A stretch of DNA of 21,716 nucleotides from a virus: positions 1 through 21,716 of the IMG/VR virus record IMGVR_UViG_3300046011_012195; one strand, written 5' to 3'. The notes below the pieces were generated by a model. That model made no database searches, was not told where the DNA came from, and saw only the letters and a program-made list of their open reading frames with translations. This document shows, in pieces, positions 15,201 through 21,368 of the stretch (the stretch's first letter is position 1; each line of letters starts with the position of its first letter). Both the position numbers and the translations under genes were made by a program.

Positions 15201-16082
15201 GGATATCTTACCACAGCTTCAGGACAATATTCACATGCTGAAGGAGAAGCTACTCAAGCAATAGGAGAACGATCACATGCTGAAGGATATTTAACAACAG
15301 CTTCAGGTACTACTTCACATGCTGAAGGATGGAATACGGTAGCTTCTGGATCCTATCAACATGTACAAGGCCAATATAATATATCTAGCTCAGCCCAGTC
15401 TGCTTTTATACTTGGAAATGGAACTTCTCCATCAAATAGAAGTAACCTAATATTTGCATCAGGATCACAAGTACAAATAACAGGATCATTACAGGTAACT
15501 GGATCAGCTATTATATCAGGATCATTTAACGTACATAATACTTTTAATGGAGGATTTTATCCAACTTTTGAAAACCGAACTAATGGTTCTAATGCAGAAA
15601 CCGGTTTTGTGGTAGCTGGAGGTTCAGGTGTGTCTGGTTCTCTTGTATATATAGCAGCTGCTCCTAAAGGCTATACTGCAAATCCAACATATGCTGGAAG
15701 TAGCATATTCATAACGGCTCCTACTGATATTACAGGTGATGTAAATAGACCAGTAAAACAAATATTTGCTATATTAGGTACACCAGCGACTAATAATGCA
15801 TTTGAATGGTATTATAGTGGTTCTTATGTCTTAGGAGGACCCAATGCATTAAAAATGAAATTAAATGTTCCATCTGGTATTTTATCAAACTCAGGTAGTA
15901 TTGTAACATCAGGTAGTTTAACTATAGCATCAGGATCCGCAAATACGAATGGAGATGGTGCTTTATACTTTGGAGCTAGTGGTTCAAATGGCAGTTGGAG
16001 AATAGCACCTTCAGGTGCAAATTTAGTAATCCAAAAATGGAATGGGTCAATATATACTGGAGGAACAACAATAACACCATAA
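12243..16082 (+). CDS. Giant SHAEG-repeat fibre/adhesin (1279 aa)
   Basis: Probable trimeric virion fibre. Residues 1-60 are a non-repetitive N-terminus (MSTIPFLNDLDSGLQARDII) followed by GSFSGSLNGTAS shaft units. Residues about 66-125 hold a duplicated segment NSNEITFTKG. Residues 282-300 carry ADARYLQLSGG, like the ADARY segments of many tail fibres. Residues 306-360 form an SSSYALSS tract. Residues 427-1043 contain about 44 units of 14 residues centred on SHAEG, the YadA-head-like beta-roll. After the array, FILGNGTSPSNRSNLIFASG resembles the end of YadA-type heads. A non-repetitive C-terminal region follows (GFVVAGGSGVSG, FEWYYSGSYVLGG, GSWRIAPSGANLVIQKW) and may be the tip. It sits between gp15 and gp18, where T4 carries genes 16 and 17. 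In-frame repeats make length changes likely. Confidence 0.88.
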   Translation: MSTIPFLNDLDSGLQARDIINAIRGPVNSIYGSVSGSGNGDTQFTGSFSGSLNGTASTASFTPNALITASVNSNEITFTKGNGDTFLITVDTGSAPPTGSFLITASVNSNEITFTKGDGTQFPILIDTGSGGSGIPGGNPGEIQYNSASAFEGVPQLTFDGTNLMATGSFLGNLNGTASYVTLNGLGITVNGMSLTASVRTVNGNSPDAITGNISTGLSATVTGTSASLVISSSGAVTASLSDGLVWIVSGDSTPGNNGDTFIWSSGSQQWFEITPLDQTAADARYLQLSGGLMVGNITMDPGFTLIGTSSWAYSSSQAISASYVLSSSYALSSSYATSASYALSASYALSSSFATTASYVNIKKGPRIEAINYNGSEIFITGSIGGSDTHIQFNSGSEFSGSENFSYKYTNNGFQQGETVSASGTFSHAQGKLTTSSGNWSHAEGDRTIASGSYSHAEGDRTKADGLYSHAEGSQTWAVANYSHAEGSRVTASGIESHAEGRNTFTSGNFSHAEGYGAKAIGDNSHAEGYFTITGDPTQPTTFGEYSHAEGRQTTASGESSHAEGFQTKALGQRSHAEGRNSIAFGEYSHAEGWFTVSSGSSTHAEGYQTIARGDYTHAEGYQTLANGTGSHAEGWLTTSSGLYSHAEGYLTLSSNTSSHAEGIFTTASGVYSHAEGRETLATGSNSHAEGYLTIASGSESHAEGRDTRATNTAAHAEGSGSLASGPASHAEGYFTTASNQYSHAEGYQTLASGLASHAEGRETRATNTAAHAEGYRTTASGVYSHAEGRSTQASASYSHAEGYQTNTSGAYSHAEGYLTTSSGEYSHTEGYQTQTIIGQYGHAEGWSTLSSADASHAEGLQTTASGNYSHAEGVETIASNTGSHAEGAGTLASGRYAHTEGYLTTASGQFTHAEGRSTQAIGEASHTEGLNTQASGSYSHAEGYQTTASGNYSHAEGVETVATNSGSHAEGVGTLASGRYAHTEGYLTTASGQYSHAEGEATQAIGERSHAEGYLTTASGTTSHAEGWNTVASGSYQHVQGQYNISSSAQSAFILGNGTSPSNRSNLIFASGSQVQITGSLQVTGSAIISGSFNVHNTFNGGFYPTFENRTNGSNAETGFVVAGGSGVSGSLVYIAAAPKGYTANPTYAGSSIFITAPTDITGDVNRPVKQIFAILGTPATNNAFEWYYSGSYVLGGPNALKMKLNVPSGILSNSGSIVTSGSLTIASGSANTNGDGALYFGASGSNGSWRIAPSGANLVIQKWNGSIYTGGTTITP
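12450..12593 (+). repeat. 108-bp-offset duplication near the giant fibre N-terminus
   Basis: A 36-bp stretch is identical at 12450-12485 and 12558-12593, encoding SVNSNEITFTKG in both. Flanking codons also encode similar residues (LITA before, GDTF/GTQF after). This indicates an in-frame 36-codon duplication of a shaft module. Confidence 0.8.
13159..13320 (+). repeat. SSSYALSS low-complexity tract in the giant fibre
   Basis: The in-frame tract encodes GTSSWAYSSSQAISASY and then YALSSSYALSS-type units. It matches, at both protein and partly DNA level, the tract at 2598-2889 in the 519-residue fibre. This suggests exchange or duplication of shaft modules between fibre genes. Confidence 0.78.
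14353..14571 (+). repeat. 168-bp-offset (four-unit) duplication in array 2
   Basis: The 51-nt segments at 14353-14403 and 14521-14571 differ at only two positions and encode the unusual spacer ATNTAAHAEG. The offset of 168 nt equals four 42-nt units, as expected from unequal exchange in register. Confidence 0.8.
14912..15223 (+). repeat. 252-bp-offset (six-unit) duplication in array 2
   Basis: A 60-bp stretch is identical at 14912-14971 and 15164-15223, including rare synonymous choices such as CATACCGAAGG for HTEG. The offset of 252 nt is exactly six 42-nt units. Flanking units also correspond (VETIASNTGSHAEG with VETVATNSGSHAEG). This is a recent-looking block duplication. Confidence 0.88.
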
Positions 16083-16099
16083 TAAAAAACTAAAAAATA

Positions 16100-17545
16100 A
16101 TGGGATTAGTAACAGAAAATATAATAATTAGTGGAAGTGGAACATCTTCTTTATCATTAAGTAATTTACCATCAGCTCCTTTATTAACTAATATAGTAGT
16201 TTATGATTCTGCTTCAGGTTTAATTTCATACACCTCTTCAGCAGCTGTTGGAGGTGGTGGAGGCGGAACACCAGGAGGTTCGAATACACAAGTTCAGTAT
16301 AATGCAGGTGGTACATTTGCAGGTACTGCAAGTTTTGCTTTTATTTACCAAAGTCGATCATTACAACAAGGAGAACTAGTAACTGCATCTGGTTTATTTT
16401 CACACGCTGAAGGATCTAATACTCAAGCAATAGGACAGGCTTCACATGCTGAAGGTAATACTACCCAAGCAATAGGAGAAACTTCACATGCTGAAGGATC
16501 TGGTACTTATGCAATAGGACAATACTCTCATGCTGAAGGATCTGGAACTCAAACAGGAACACAAAACGCATATTATGCTGAACCAATAACATCAGGTATT
16601 ATTACATTATCTTCATCATACAGTGATGTTTCTTCAGAATTTGCTTCAGACGGCTTATTGTATTTATATGATAGACTTTTTGATAACAATTACAATAGAG
16701 CTACTTTCACCATTAGTCAATCATACTTTGATTCTACAAACACAATAGTAGAACTATATGATACTAGTGTAACAACTACAACAGCATATGTTGGAGATTT
16801 AACATATGGAATATCAAATTGGACAGGAAATCAAATAATTCCAGGAGAATATTCTCACACTGAAGGATCTAGTACTATAGCATTAGGAGAATATTCACAT
16901 GCTGAAGGCGCTAGTACTCAAGCATCAGGAGATTACTCACACGCTGAAGGAGAAACTACTCAAGCAATAGGAGGTGCATCACATGCTGAAGGATATCTAA
17001 CAATATCCTCAGGCCAATACTCACACGCTGAAGGATATAAGTCAATAGCATCAGGTTCAAATTCTCATGCTGAAGGAGGAATAGCAAGTACTAGTCGTGC
17101 AGGTGGATTTGCTTTAGGAGAAGGTTCACACGCTGAAGGACAACAAACTCAAGCAATAGGAAATGTTTCACATGCTGAAGGAAATAATACTAAAGCAATG
17201 GGAGAAGCTTCACATGCTGAAGGATCACTTACTGAAGCAATAGGATCATATTCACATGCTGGAGGATTTAGATCAATAGCATCTGGTTCTTATCAAACAG
17301 TAGTGGGTACTTATAATGCTCAAAACAACACAGGATCTAAATTTGTAGTTGGTATTGGGGATGCAACAATACGCAAAGATGGATTTACAGTAGATGCTGA
17401 TGCTAACTTATCAGGTTCTATTATGATTCCAACTAACACAGGAAATCCAACAACACCTAAAACAGGTTCAATGTATTTTAATCCTTCAACAAATCTTTTA
17501 TATATTTATAATGGAACAGCCTGGAGATCAGGTTCATTTGCTTAA
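16100..17545 (+). CDS. SHAEG-repeat fibre with inserted domain (481 aa)
   Basis: Probable trimeric virion fibre, paralogous to the truncated gene at the window start. Residues 1-85 are a short N-terminus and Gly-rich shaft (ISGSGTSSLSLSNLPSAP, GGGGGGTPGGSNTQVQYN). Residues about 100-147 hold four SHAEG units. Residues about 148-251 are a non-SHAEG island (SGIITLSSSYSDVSSEF, LLYLYDRLFDNNYN, STNTIVELYDTSV) where a normal spacer has 9 residues. Ten more units follow, ending in SHAGG at about 385-389. The C-terminal 92 residues (KFVVGIGDA, DGFTVDADANLSGS, KTGSMYFNPSTNLLYIYNG) match the end of the 2-1066 protein. It lies 17 nt after the giant fibre and 12 nt before a small coiled-coil gene, so the three probably share one transcript. 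The ATG at 16100 follows an A-rich leader without Shine-Dalgarno. Confidence 0.85.
   Translation: MGLVTENIIISGSGTSSLSLSNLPSAPLLTNIVVYDSASGLISYTSSAAVGGGGGGTPGGSNTQVQYNAGGTFAGTASFAFIYQSRSLQQGELVTASGLFSHAEGSNTQAIGQASHAEGNTTQAIGETSHAEGSGTYAIGQYSHAEGSGTQTGTQNAYYAEPITSGIITLSSSYSDVSSEFASDGLLYLYDRLFDNNYNRATFTISQSYFDSTNTIVELYDTSVTTTTAYVGDLTYGISNWTGNQIIPGEYSHTEGSSTIALGEYSHAEGASTQASGDYSHAEGETTQAIGGASHAEGYLTISSGQYSHAEGYKSIASGSNSHAEGGIASTSRAGGFALGEGSHAEGQQTQAIGNVSHAEGNNTKAMGEASHAEGSLTEAIGSYSHAGGFRSIASGSYQTVVGTYNAQNNTGSKFVVGIGDATIRKDGFTVDADANLSGSIMIPTNTGNPTTPKTGSMYFNPSTNLLYIYNGTAWRSGSFA
16397..17266 (+). repeat. 42-bp in-frame SHAEG repeat array 3 (about 14 units, interrupted)
   Basis: Four units, then a roughly 104-residue interruption between about 16542 and 16852, then ten units. 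One later spacer is enlarged (GIASTSRAGGFALGEG). The final unit is SHAGG, as in array 1. Confidence 0.88.
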
Positions 17546-17557
17546 TAAATCAAATTT

Positions 17558-17806
17558 ATGACAACAAAAGTTTTAACACCAGAAGAAATCCAATCATTAA
17601 AATTAATTCAAGACAAACGCATCCAACTAGTTGAACAGTTTGGAGTTTTAGAAATGAGACTTCAAGATCTTGAATTACAAAAAGAACAACTCAAGACCGA
17701 ACTAAAACAACTACGTCAAGAGGAAATTAAGGTAGGTGAAACCCTACAACAAAAATATGGTGACGGATCTATTAACCTTGAAAAGGGGGAATTTATAAGT
17801 AGCTAA
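17558..17806 (+). CDS. Small coiled-coil protein (82 aa)
   Basis: Function not recognised by name. Residues 7-65 are a strong coiled coil rich in Leu, Gln, Glu and Lys with heptad-like spacing (IQSLKLIQDKRIQLVEQF, LEMRLQDLELQKEQLKTELK, LRQEEIKVGETLQQKYG). A short tail follows (GSINLEKGEFIS). No membrane or signal segment is present. Coiled-coil proteins of this size and ending are common small genes near tail genes in T4-related environmental phages. It lies 12 nt behind the SHAEG fibre and before the sheath gene. Roles as fibre-trimerisation or assembly helper, or as a minor tail component, are all possible. The stop overlaps a one-mismatch version of the late-gene motif (ATATTTTTAA at 17806-17815). 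Confidence 0.78.
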   Translation: MTTKVLTPEEIQSLKLIQDKRIQLVEQFGVLEMRLQDLELQKEQLKTELKQLRQEEIKVGETLQQKYGDGSINLEKGEFISS

Positions 17807-17826
17807 TATTTTTAAAAGGTTTTGCC

Positions 17827-17836
17827 ATATTTATAA
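17827..17836 (+). promoter_or_regulatory. ATATTTATAA late-gene motif, copy 4
   Basis: Exact ATATTTATAA, followed by TAAATTAAAATAA. It lies 23 nt before the tail-sheath ATG, so a short A-rich leader is possible. A one-mismatch copy at 17806-17815 precedes it. Confidence 0.6.
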
Positions 17837-17859
17837 TAAATTAAAATAACTAAAAAACA

Positions 17860-19938
17860 ATGGCAGAAGTACTAATATCACCCGGTGTCTTAGCAAGAGA
17901 AAATGATTCTTCTTTTGTATCTAAAAGACCAGTTACTGTAGGAGCAGCGATCATTGGGCCAACCGTTAAAGGTCCAGTAGAAATTCCAACAGTAGTAACT
18001 ACATGGAATCAATTCCAAAACATTTTCGGTACTACTTTAACAAGTGGGAGTGTTAATGATAGTAAAAATTATACTTATTTTACCTCTATTACAGCATATA
18101 ATTATTTTGCTAATGGAGGTCAATCATTATTGGTAGCTAGAGTAGTATCAGGATCAGGAACTTCATATTCCCCAGCAACATCTTCTGGAGCACCCAATAA
18201 TATAACTCTCACAACTGCCTCTGCAAATGCTGATTTTGCTTATTTATATAATGAATCATCAACAGCCGGTTCTTCATCTTTAAGTGTAAGAGGTATTACT
18301 ATTCAAGTAACAGGAAGTACAGTTCCTGCAAATACTAGTAATATAATTTATGTAGCATCAGGTTCAACTGCAGCAAGTACAGCTACTGCAGTAGTAACAG
18401 CTTTTAATGCTAGTGCGTCTTTATATTCTGCTTTACAGTATATGACATCTAGTGTTCCATCAGCTGCAAATATTAAATTTGATTCTACTTTAGGATATCT
18501 AGGAAATTCATATACGTTCATTTCAGGAAGTACTACAGTAACACTTTCAGGAGGAACATCTGCTTCTCCATTTACTTTAGAAACATTTTCTGAAGGTATT
18601 ATCATGAATAGTACTAGTACTGAAACAGCAGGTGGAAATTTACCTAGTGGCTCAGCAGATAATGTTAGATGGCAGATTGTAAATGCTAGATCAGCTTCTG
18701 GAACATTTGATTTATTAATCAGAAGAGGTAATGATAATGCATTGCAACCAACAGTATTAGAAACTTGGACAAACTTAACATTAGATCCAAATTCACCAAA
18801 CTATATTGCTCGTGTAATTGGTGATTTTAAAGAAGTATTAGATACAACTTCTACACCAGCACAAATTTCATTTGAAGGTTCATTTGCTAATAGATCAAAT
18901 TATGTAAGAGTAAGTGCTGTAAATTACACAACACCTAACTTCTTCGATAATGCAGGAATTTTCAAACCACAATATACATCATCCATCCCGTTAAATACTT
19001 CAGGATCATTTGGTGGAGCAATTGGTAATATACCGGGTGGAGTTAATTTCTACAACAACATTAATAACACAAATACTCAAGGATTAAAAGGATCTGATTA
19101 TGATAATATGATTGATTTGTTTTCAAATTCTGATGATTACAAATTTAATATATTATTTACCCCAGGATTATATAATACAGACTATGCCGGCCCTATTGGT
19201 GATTTGATTCAAACTGCTCAAAACCGTGGTGATTTCATTTATGTGATTGATCCAGTAGCTTATGGTTCTACAGTTTCATTAGCATCATCTGCCGCAGGTA
19301 CTAGAGATACTTCATATGGAGCTATGTATTGGCCATGGGTACAAGTAGTTGAACCTTCAACAGGCGAATACGTTTGGGTACCAGCATCTACAGCAATCGC
19401 AGGTGTTTATGCTTACAACGATTCAGTAGCAGAACCTTGGTTCGCACCCGCAGGTATTAACAGAGGTGGATTGAGTACAGTAGTAAGAGCAGAGAAAAAA
19501 TTATCACAAGGTAATCGTAATGATTTGTATTCTGCTAAAGTAAATCCAATCGCAACATTTCCAGGACAAGGAGTAGTAGTATACGGTCAGAAAACACTTC
19601 AACTAAGAGCATCTGCTCTTGATCGTGTAAATGTTCGTCGTTTATTAATTGCTCTTAAATCGTACATTTCTCAAATTGCAAATACGTTAGTGTTTGAGCA
19701 AAATTCAATTACAACGAGAAATTCATTCTTAGGCCAAGTTAATCCTTACTTAACAAGCGTTCAACAACGCCAAGGATTATACGCGTTTAAAGTGATTATG
19801 GACGATTCAAACAATACTCCTGACGTAATCGACAGAAACGAGTTAGTTGGTCAAATATACTTACAACCAACTAAAACCGCTGAATTTATTTACTTAGATT
19901 TCAACGTTACTCCAACTGGCGCTTCATTCCCATCATAA
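17860..19938 (+). CDS. 18: Tail sheath protein, gp18-like (692 aa)
   Basis: It forms the contractile outer sheath around the tail tube. The N-terminal segment (EVLISPGVLARENDSSF, TVGAAIIGPTVKGPVEIP, WNQFQNIFGT, AYNYFANGGQSLLVARVV) and the C-terminal segment (RVNVRRLLIALKSYISQIAN, FEQNSITTRNSFLGQVNPYL, QQRQGLYAFKVIMDDSNNTP, VIDRNELVGQIYLQPTKTAE) match the conserved ends of T4-type sheath proteins. The final strand FIYLDFNVTPTGASF corresponds to the conserved C-terminal strand. Length 692 compares with 659 in T4. The variable middle (residues about 95-260) is Ser/Thr-rich and is expected to be surface-exposed and fast-evolving. The start follows motif copy 4 by 23 nt. The tube gene follows after 46 nt with its own motif. 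Confidence 0.96.
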   Translation: MAEVLISPGVLARENDSSFVSKRPVTVGAAIIGPTVKGPVEIPTVVTTWNQFQNIFGTTLTSGSVNDSKNYTYFTSITAYNYFANGGQSLLVARVVSGSGTSYSPATSSGAPNNITLTTASANADFAYLYNESSTAGSSSLSVRGITIQVTGSTVPANTSNIIYVASGSTAASTATAVVTAFNASASLYSALQYMTSSVPSAANIKFDSTLGYLGNSYTFISGSTTVTLSGGTSASPFTLETFSEGIIMNSTSTETAGGNLPSGSADNVRWQIVNARSASGTFDLLIRRGNDNALQPTVLETWTNLTLDPNSPNYIARVIGDFKEVLDTTSTPAQISFEGSFANRSNYVRVSAVNYTTPNFFDNAGIFKPQYTSSIPLNTSGSFGGAIGNIPGGVNFYNNINNTNTQGLKGSDYDNMIDLFSNSDDYKFNILFTPGLYNTDYAGPIGDLIQTAQNRGDFIYVIDPVAYGSTVSLASSAAGTRDTSYGAMYWPWVQVVEPSTGEYVWVPASTAIAGVYAYNDSVAEPWFAPAGINRGGLSTVVRAEKKLSQGNRNDLYSAKVNPIATFPGQGVVVYGQKTLQLRASALDRVNVRRLLIALKSYISQIANTLVFEQNSITTRNSFLGQVNPYLTSVQQRQGLYAFKVIMDDSNNTPDVIDRNELVGQIYLQPTKTAEFIYLDFNVTPTGASFPS

Positions 19939-19953
19939 AAATCAGACAGGTAT

Positions 19954-19963
19954 ATATTTATAA
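19954..19963 (+). promoter_or_regulatory. ATATTTATAA late-gene motif, copy 5
   Basis: Exact ATATTTATAA, followed by CAAATAAAAA. It lies in the 46-nt gap between sheath and tube genes, 21 nt before the tube ATG. A separate motif for the tube fits the need for abundant tube protein. Confidence 0.6.
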
Positions 19964-19984
19964 CAAATAAAAATATAAAAGAAA

Positions 19985-20473
19985 ATGGCAATTATATCAC
20001 CAAACGAAATATTTTTCACAGCATTTGAACCTAAGGTAAAGAATCGCTTTATCATGTATGTTGATGGAATTCCTTCATATACAATTAAAAAGATTGGTGC
20101 TGTAGGAGTAACAATGGATGAAATCAAATTAAACCATATTAATGTTTACCGCAAAATCAAAGGTAAAGCAGTATGGGATGATATCGAAATGACATTGTTT
20201 GATCCTATCACTCCTTCAGGCGCTCAGGCAGTAATGGAATGGGTACGTTTACATCATGAATCTGTTACTGGCCGCGATGGTTACTCAGATTTTTACAAGA
20301 AAGACGTAACTGTTAATGTTTTAGGACCTGTAGGCGATATCGTTTCAGAATGGATTATCAAAGGAGCATTTATTAAATCTGCTAAGTTTGGTGATTACAG
20401 TTGGGATGATGAAGCAGCAGCTCAAGAATTGACTGTTAACTTAGGAATGGATTATTGCATCCTCAATTTTTGA
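19985..20473 (+). CDS. 19: Tail tube protein, gp19-like (162 aa)
   Basis: It forms the inner tube through which DNA is delivered. Its length (162) is almost that of T4 gp19 (163). Landmarks of the family are ISPNEIFFTAFEPKVKNRFI, then MYVDGIPSYTIKKIG, NVYRKIKGKAVWDDIEMTLF, DPITPSGAQAVMEWVRLHHE, DFYKKDVTVNVLGPVGDIV, EWIIKGAFIKSAKFGDYSWD and the closing ELTVNLGMDYCILNF. It directly follows the sheath gene, the usual 18-19 pairing. The start is preceded by an A-rich leader downstream of motif copy 5. A strong terminator 33 nt after its stop ends the structural transcript, so tube mRNA can be made in excess. Confidence 0.96.
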   Translation: MAIISPNEIFFTAFEPKVKNRFIMYVDGIPSYTIKKIGAVGVTMDEIKLNHINVYRKIKGKAVWDDIEMTLFDPITPSGAQAVMEWVRLHHESVTGRDGYSDFYKKDVTVNVLGPVGDIVSEWIIKGAFIKSAKFGDYSWDDEAAAQELTVNLGMDYCILNF

Positions 20474-20505
20474 AAGTACTACCATCCACTCCGCGATTTT
20501 ACAAG

Positions 20506-20536
20506 AATGTCCGATATTTATTATCGGACATTTTTT
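20506..20536 (+). terminator. Rho-independent terminator after the tail tube gene
   Basis: A perfect stem has arms ATGTCCGATA (20507-20516) and TATCGGACAT (20522-20531), with one more A-T pair outside. The loop is 5 nt and a T run ends at 20536. It lies between the tube stop and the endonuclease start at 20547, so endonuclease expression needs readthrough or a separate start point. Confidence 0.92.
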
Positions 20537-20546
20537 ATCATATATT

Positions 20547-21305
20547 ATGACTAATGCGGAAAAATTAATTCAAGAAAAATACAATAATATTCATCCAATT
20601 TGTGGGTGTGGTTGTGGAGAAAAAACAGTTTATGATCATAATTCAAAAGATTTTGGAAAATTTAAACGTGGACATCAAACACGAGTAAACCCAAACTATT
20701 TTGGAGATCCTAAAAATCCAAAACGAGTAGAAAAAATTATATCAACCCGTAAACAAAAGTTTGTTTCGGGTGAATATGATCATGTTAAAGAAGCTATAAA
20801 GAAAAATAGAAAAGATCCTAAATTAGGAGAAAAAATATCTAAAGGTGCGAAGGGAATACCTAAACCTAAACCAGAAGGATTTGGAGTAGGTAGAAAACAC
20901 TCAAAAAAGACCAAAGAAAAAATGAGTGAATCAGCTATAGATAGAATATTGAAAACAGATCAAAACCACACTTCTAAACTAGAAAAAAAATTTTCAATTA
21001 TATTAGATAATCTAAAAATAAAATACATTCAGTGGTTTTATGCTAAAGAAATAAAAGCATTTTATGATTTTTACATCCCCGCAAAAAATATTATTATAGA
21101 GGTAGATGGAGATTTTTGGCATTGTAACCCAAATAGTAAATATATCCTACCAGAATATAAAACTCAAGAAAAAAATCTTAAACGTGACCAACAGAAAAAT
21201 CAATGGGCTAAAAACAATGGTTTTAAATTGCTTAGATTTTGGGAAACAGATATAAATAATAGCCCTCAATCAATTATAGAAATACTTAAACAAGAACTTA
21301 TCTAA
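20547..21305 (+). CDS. Free-standing homing endonuclease, Vsr-like/EDxHD type with NUMOD3 motif (252 aa)
   Basis: Probable site-specific DNA endonuclease that spreads its own gene. The N-terminus has a zinc-binding-like cluster (C19, C21, C23, with H43 in FKRGHQTR). Residues 115-130 match a NUMOD3-type DNA-binding motif (GRKHSKKTKEKMSESA). The catalytic region spans about 143-240: SKLEKKF (E146), FYDFYIP (D174), then IIIEVDGDFWHCNP (E185, D187, H192) and LLRFWETDI. This is the arrangement of the Vsr-like EDxHD homing endonucleases related to I-Bth0305I. It lies alone between tail tube and gp26-like genes, directly after a terminator, with no intron or intein visible in its neighbours. The lysine-rich composition differs from the flanking structural genes. 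It is flanked downstream by motif copy 6. Confidence 0.86.
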   Translation: MTNAEKLIQEKYNNIHPICGCGCGEKTVYDHNSKDFGKFKRGHQTRVNPNYFGDPKNPKRVEKIISTRKQKFVSGEYDHVKEAIKKNRKDPKLGEKISKGAKGIPKPKPEGFGVGRKHSKKTKEKMSESAIDRILKTDQNHTSKLEKKFSIILDNLKIKYIQWFYAKEIKAFYDFYIPAKNIIIEVDGDFWHCNPNSKYILPEYKTQEKNLKRDQQKNQWAKNNGFKLLRFWETDINNSPQSIIEILKQELI

Positions 21306-21331
21306 ACTTGGCGAGCTCCTTTATTTTCATT

Positions 21332-21341
21332 ATATTTATAA
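21332..21341 (+). promoter_or_regulatory. ATATTTATAA late-gene motif, copy 6
   Basis: Exact ATATTTATAA, followed by CAAAACAAG. It lies 27 nt before the ATG of the gp26-like gene and restores late expression after the endonuclease insertion. Confidence 0.6.
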
Positions 21342-21368
21342 CAAAACAAGTTACATTAAATAAAATTT

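Larger units (their letters stand above)
13521..15370 (+). repeat. 42-bp in-frame SHAEG repeat array 2 (about 44 units)
   Basis: Counting by eye gives about 44 units with core variants SHAQG, SHAEG, THAEG, AHAEG, SHTEG, GHAEG and a terminal QHVQG. Nearly all units are 42 nt. One spacer is enlarged (ITGDPTQPTTFGE). Higher-order duplications of four and six units are visible inside the array. The array could be mistaken for a CRISPR, but it is wholly in frame and has no unique-spacer pattern. Confidence 0.9.

Noticed and set aside
13521-15370. Regular 42-bp repeats that could look like a CRISPR array
   Set aside because: The repeats are continuously in frame within a 1279-codon gene, the constant core encodes SHAEG and the spacers are also coding and similar to each other. 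No cas genes are present.
17502-17511. Another exact ATATTTATAA
   Set aside because: It lies inside the 481-residue fibre gene where it encodes YIYN in the conserved C-terminal domain. The paralogue has CTATTTATAA at the matching place (1020-1029). It is explained by coding and not counted as regulatory.
20514-20523. ATATTTATTA near-match of the late-gene motif
   Set aside because: It falls in the loop and stem of the terminator after the tube gene, so it is explained by the hairpin.
20474-21368. Group I intron or intein carrying the endonuclease
   Set aside because: The tube gene is complete at normal length before it and the gp26-like gene starts cleanly after it, so the endonuclease is free-standing.
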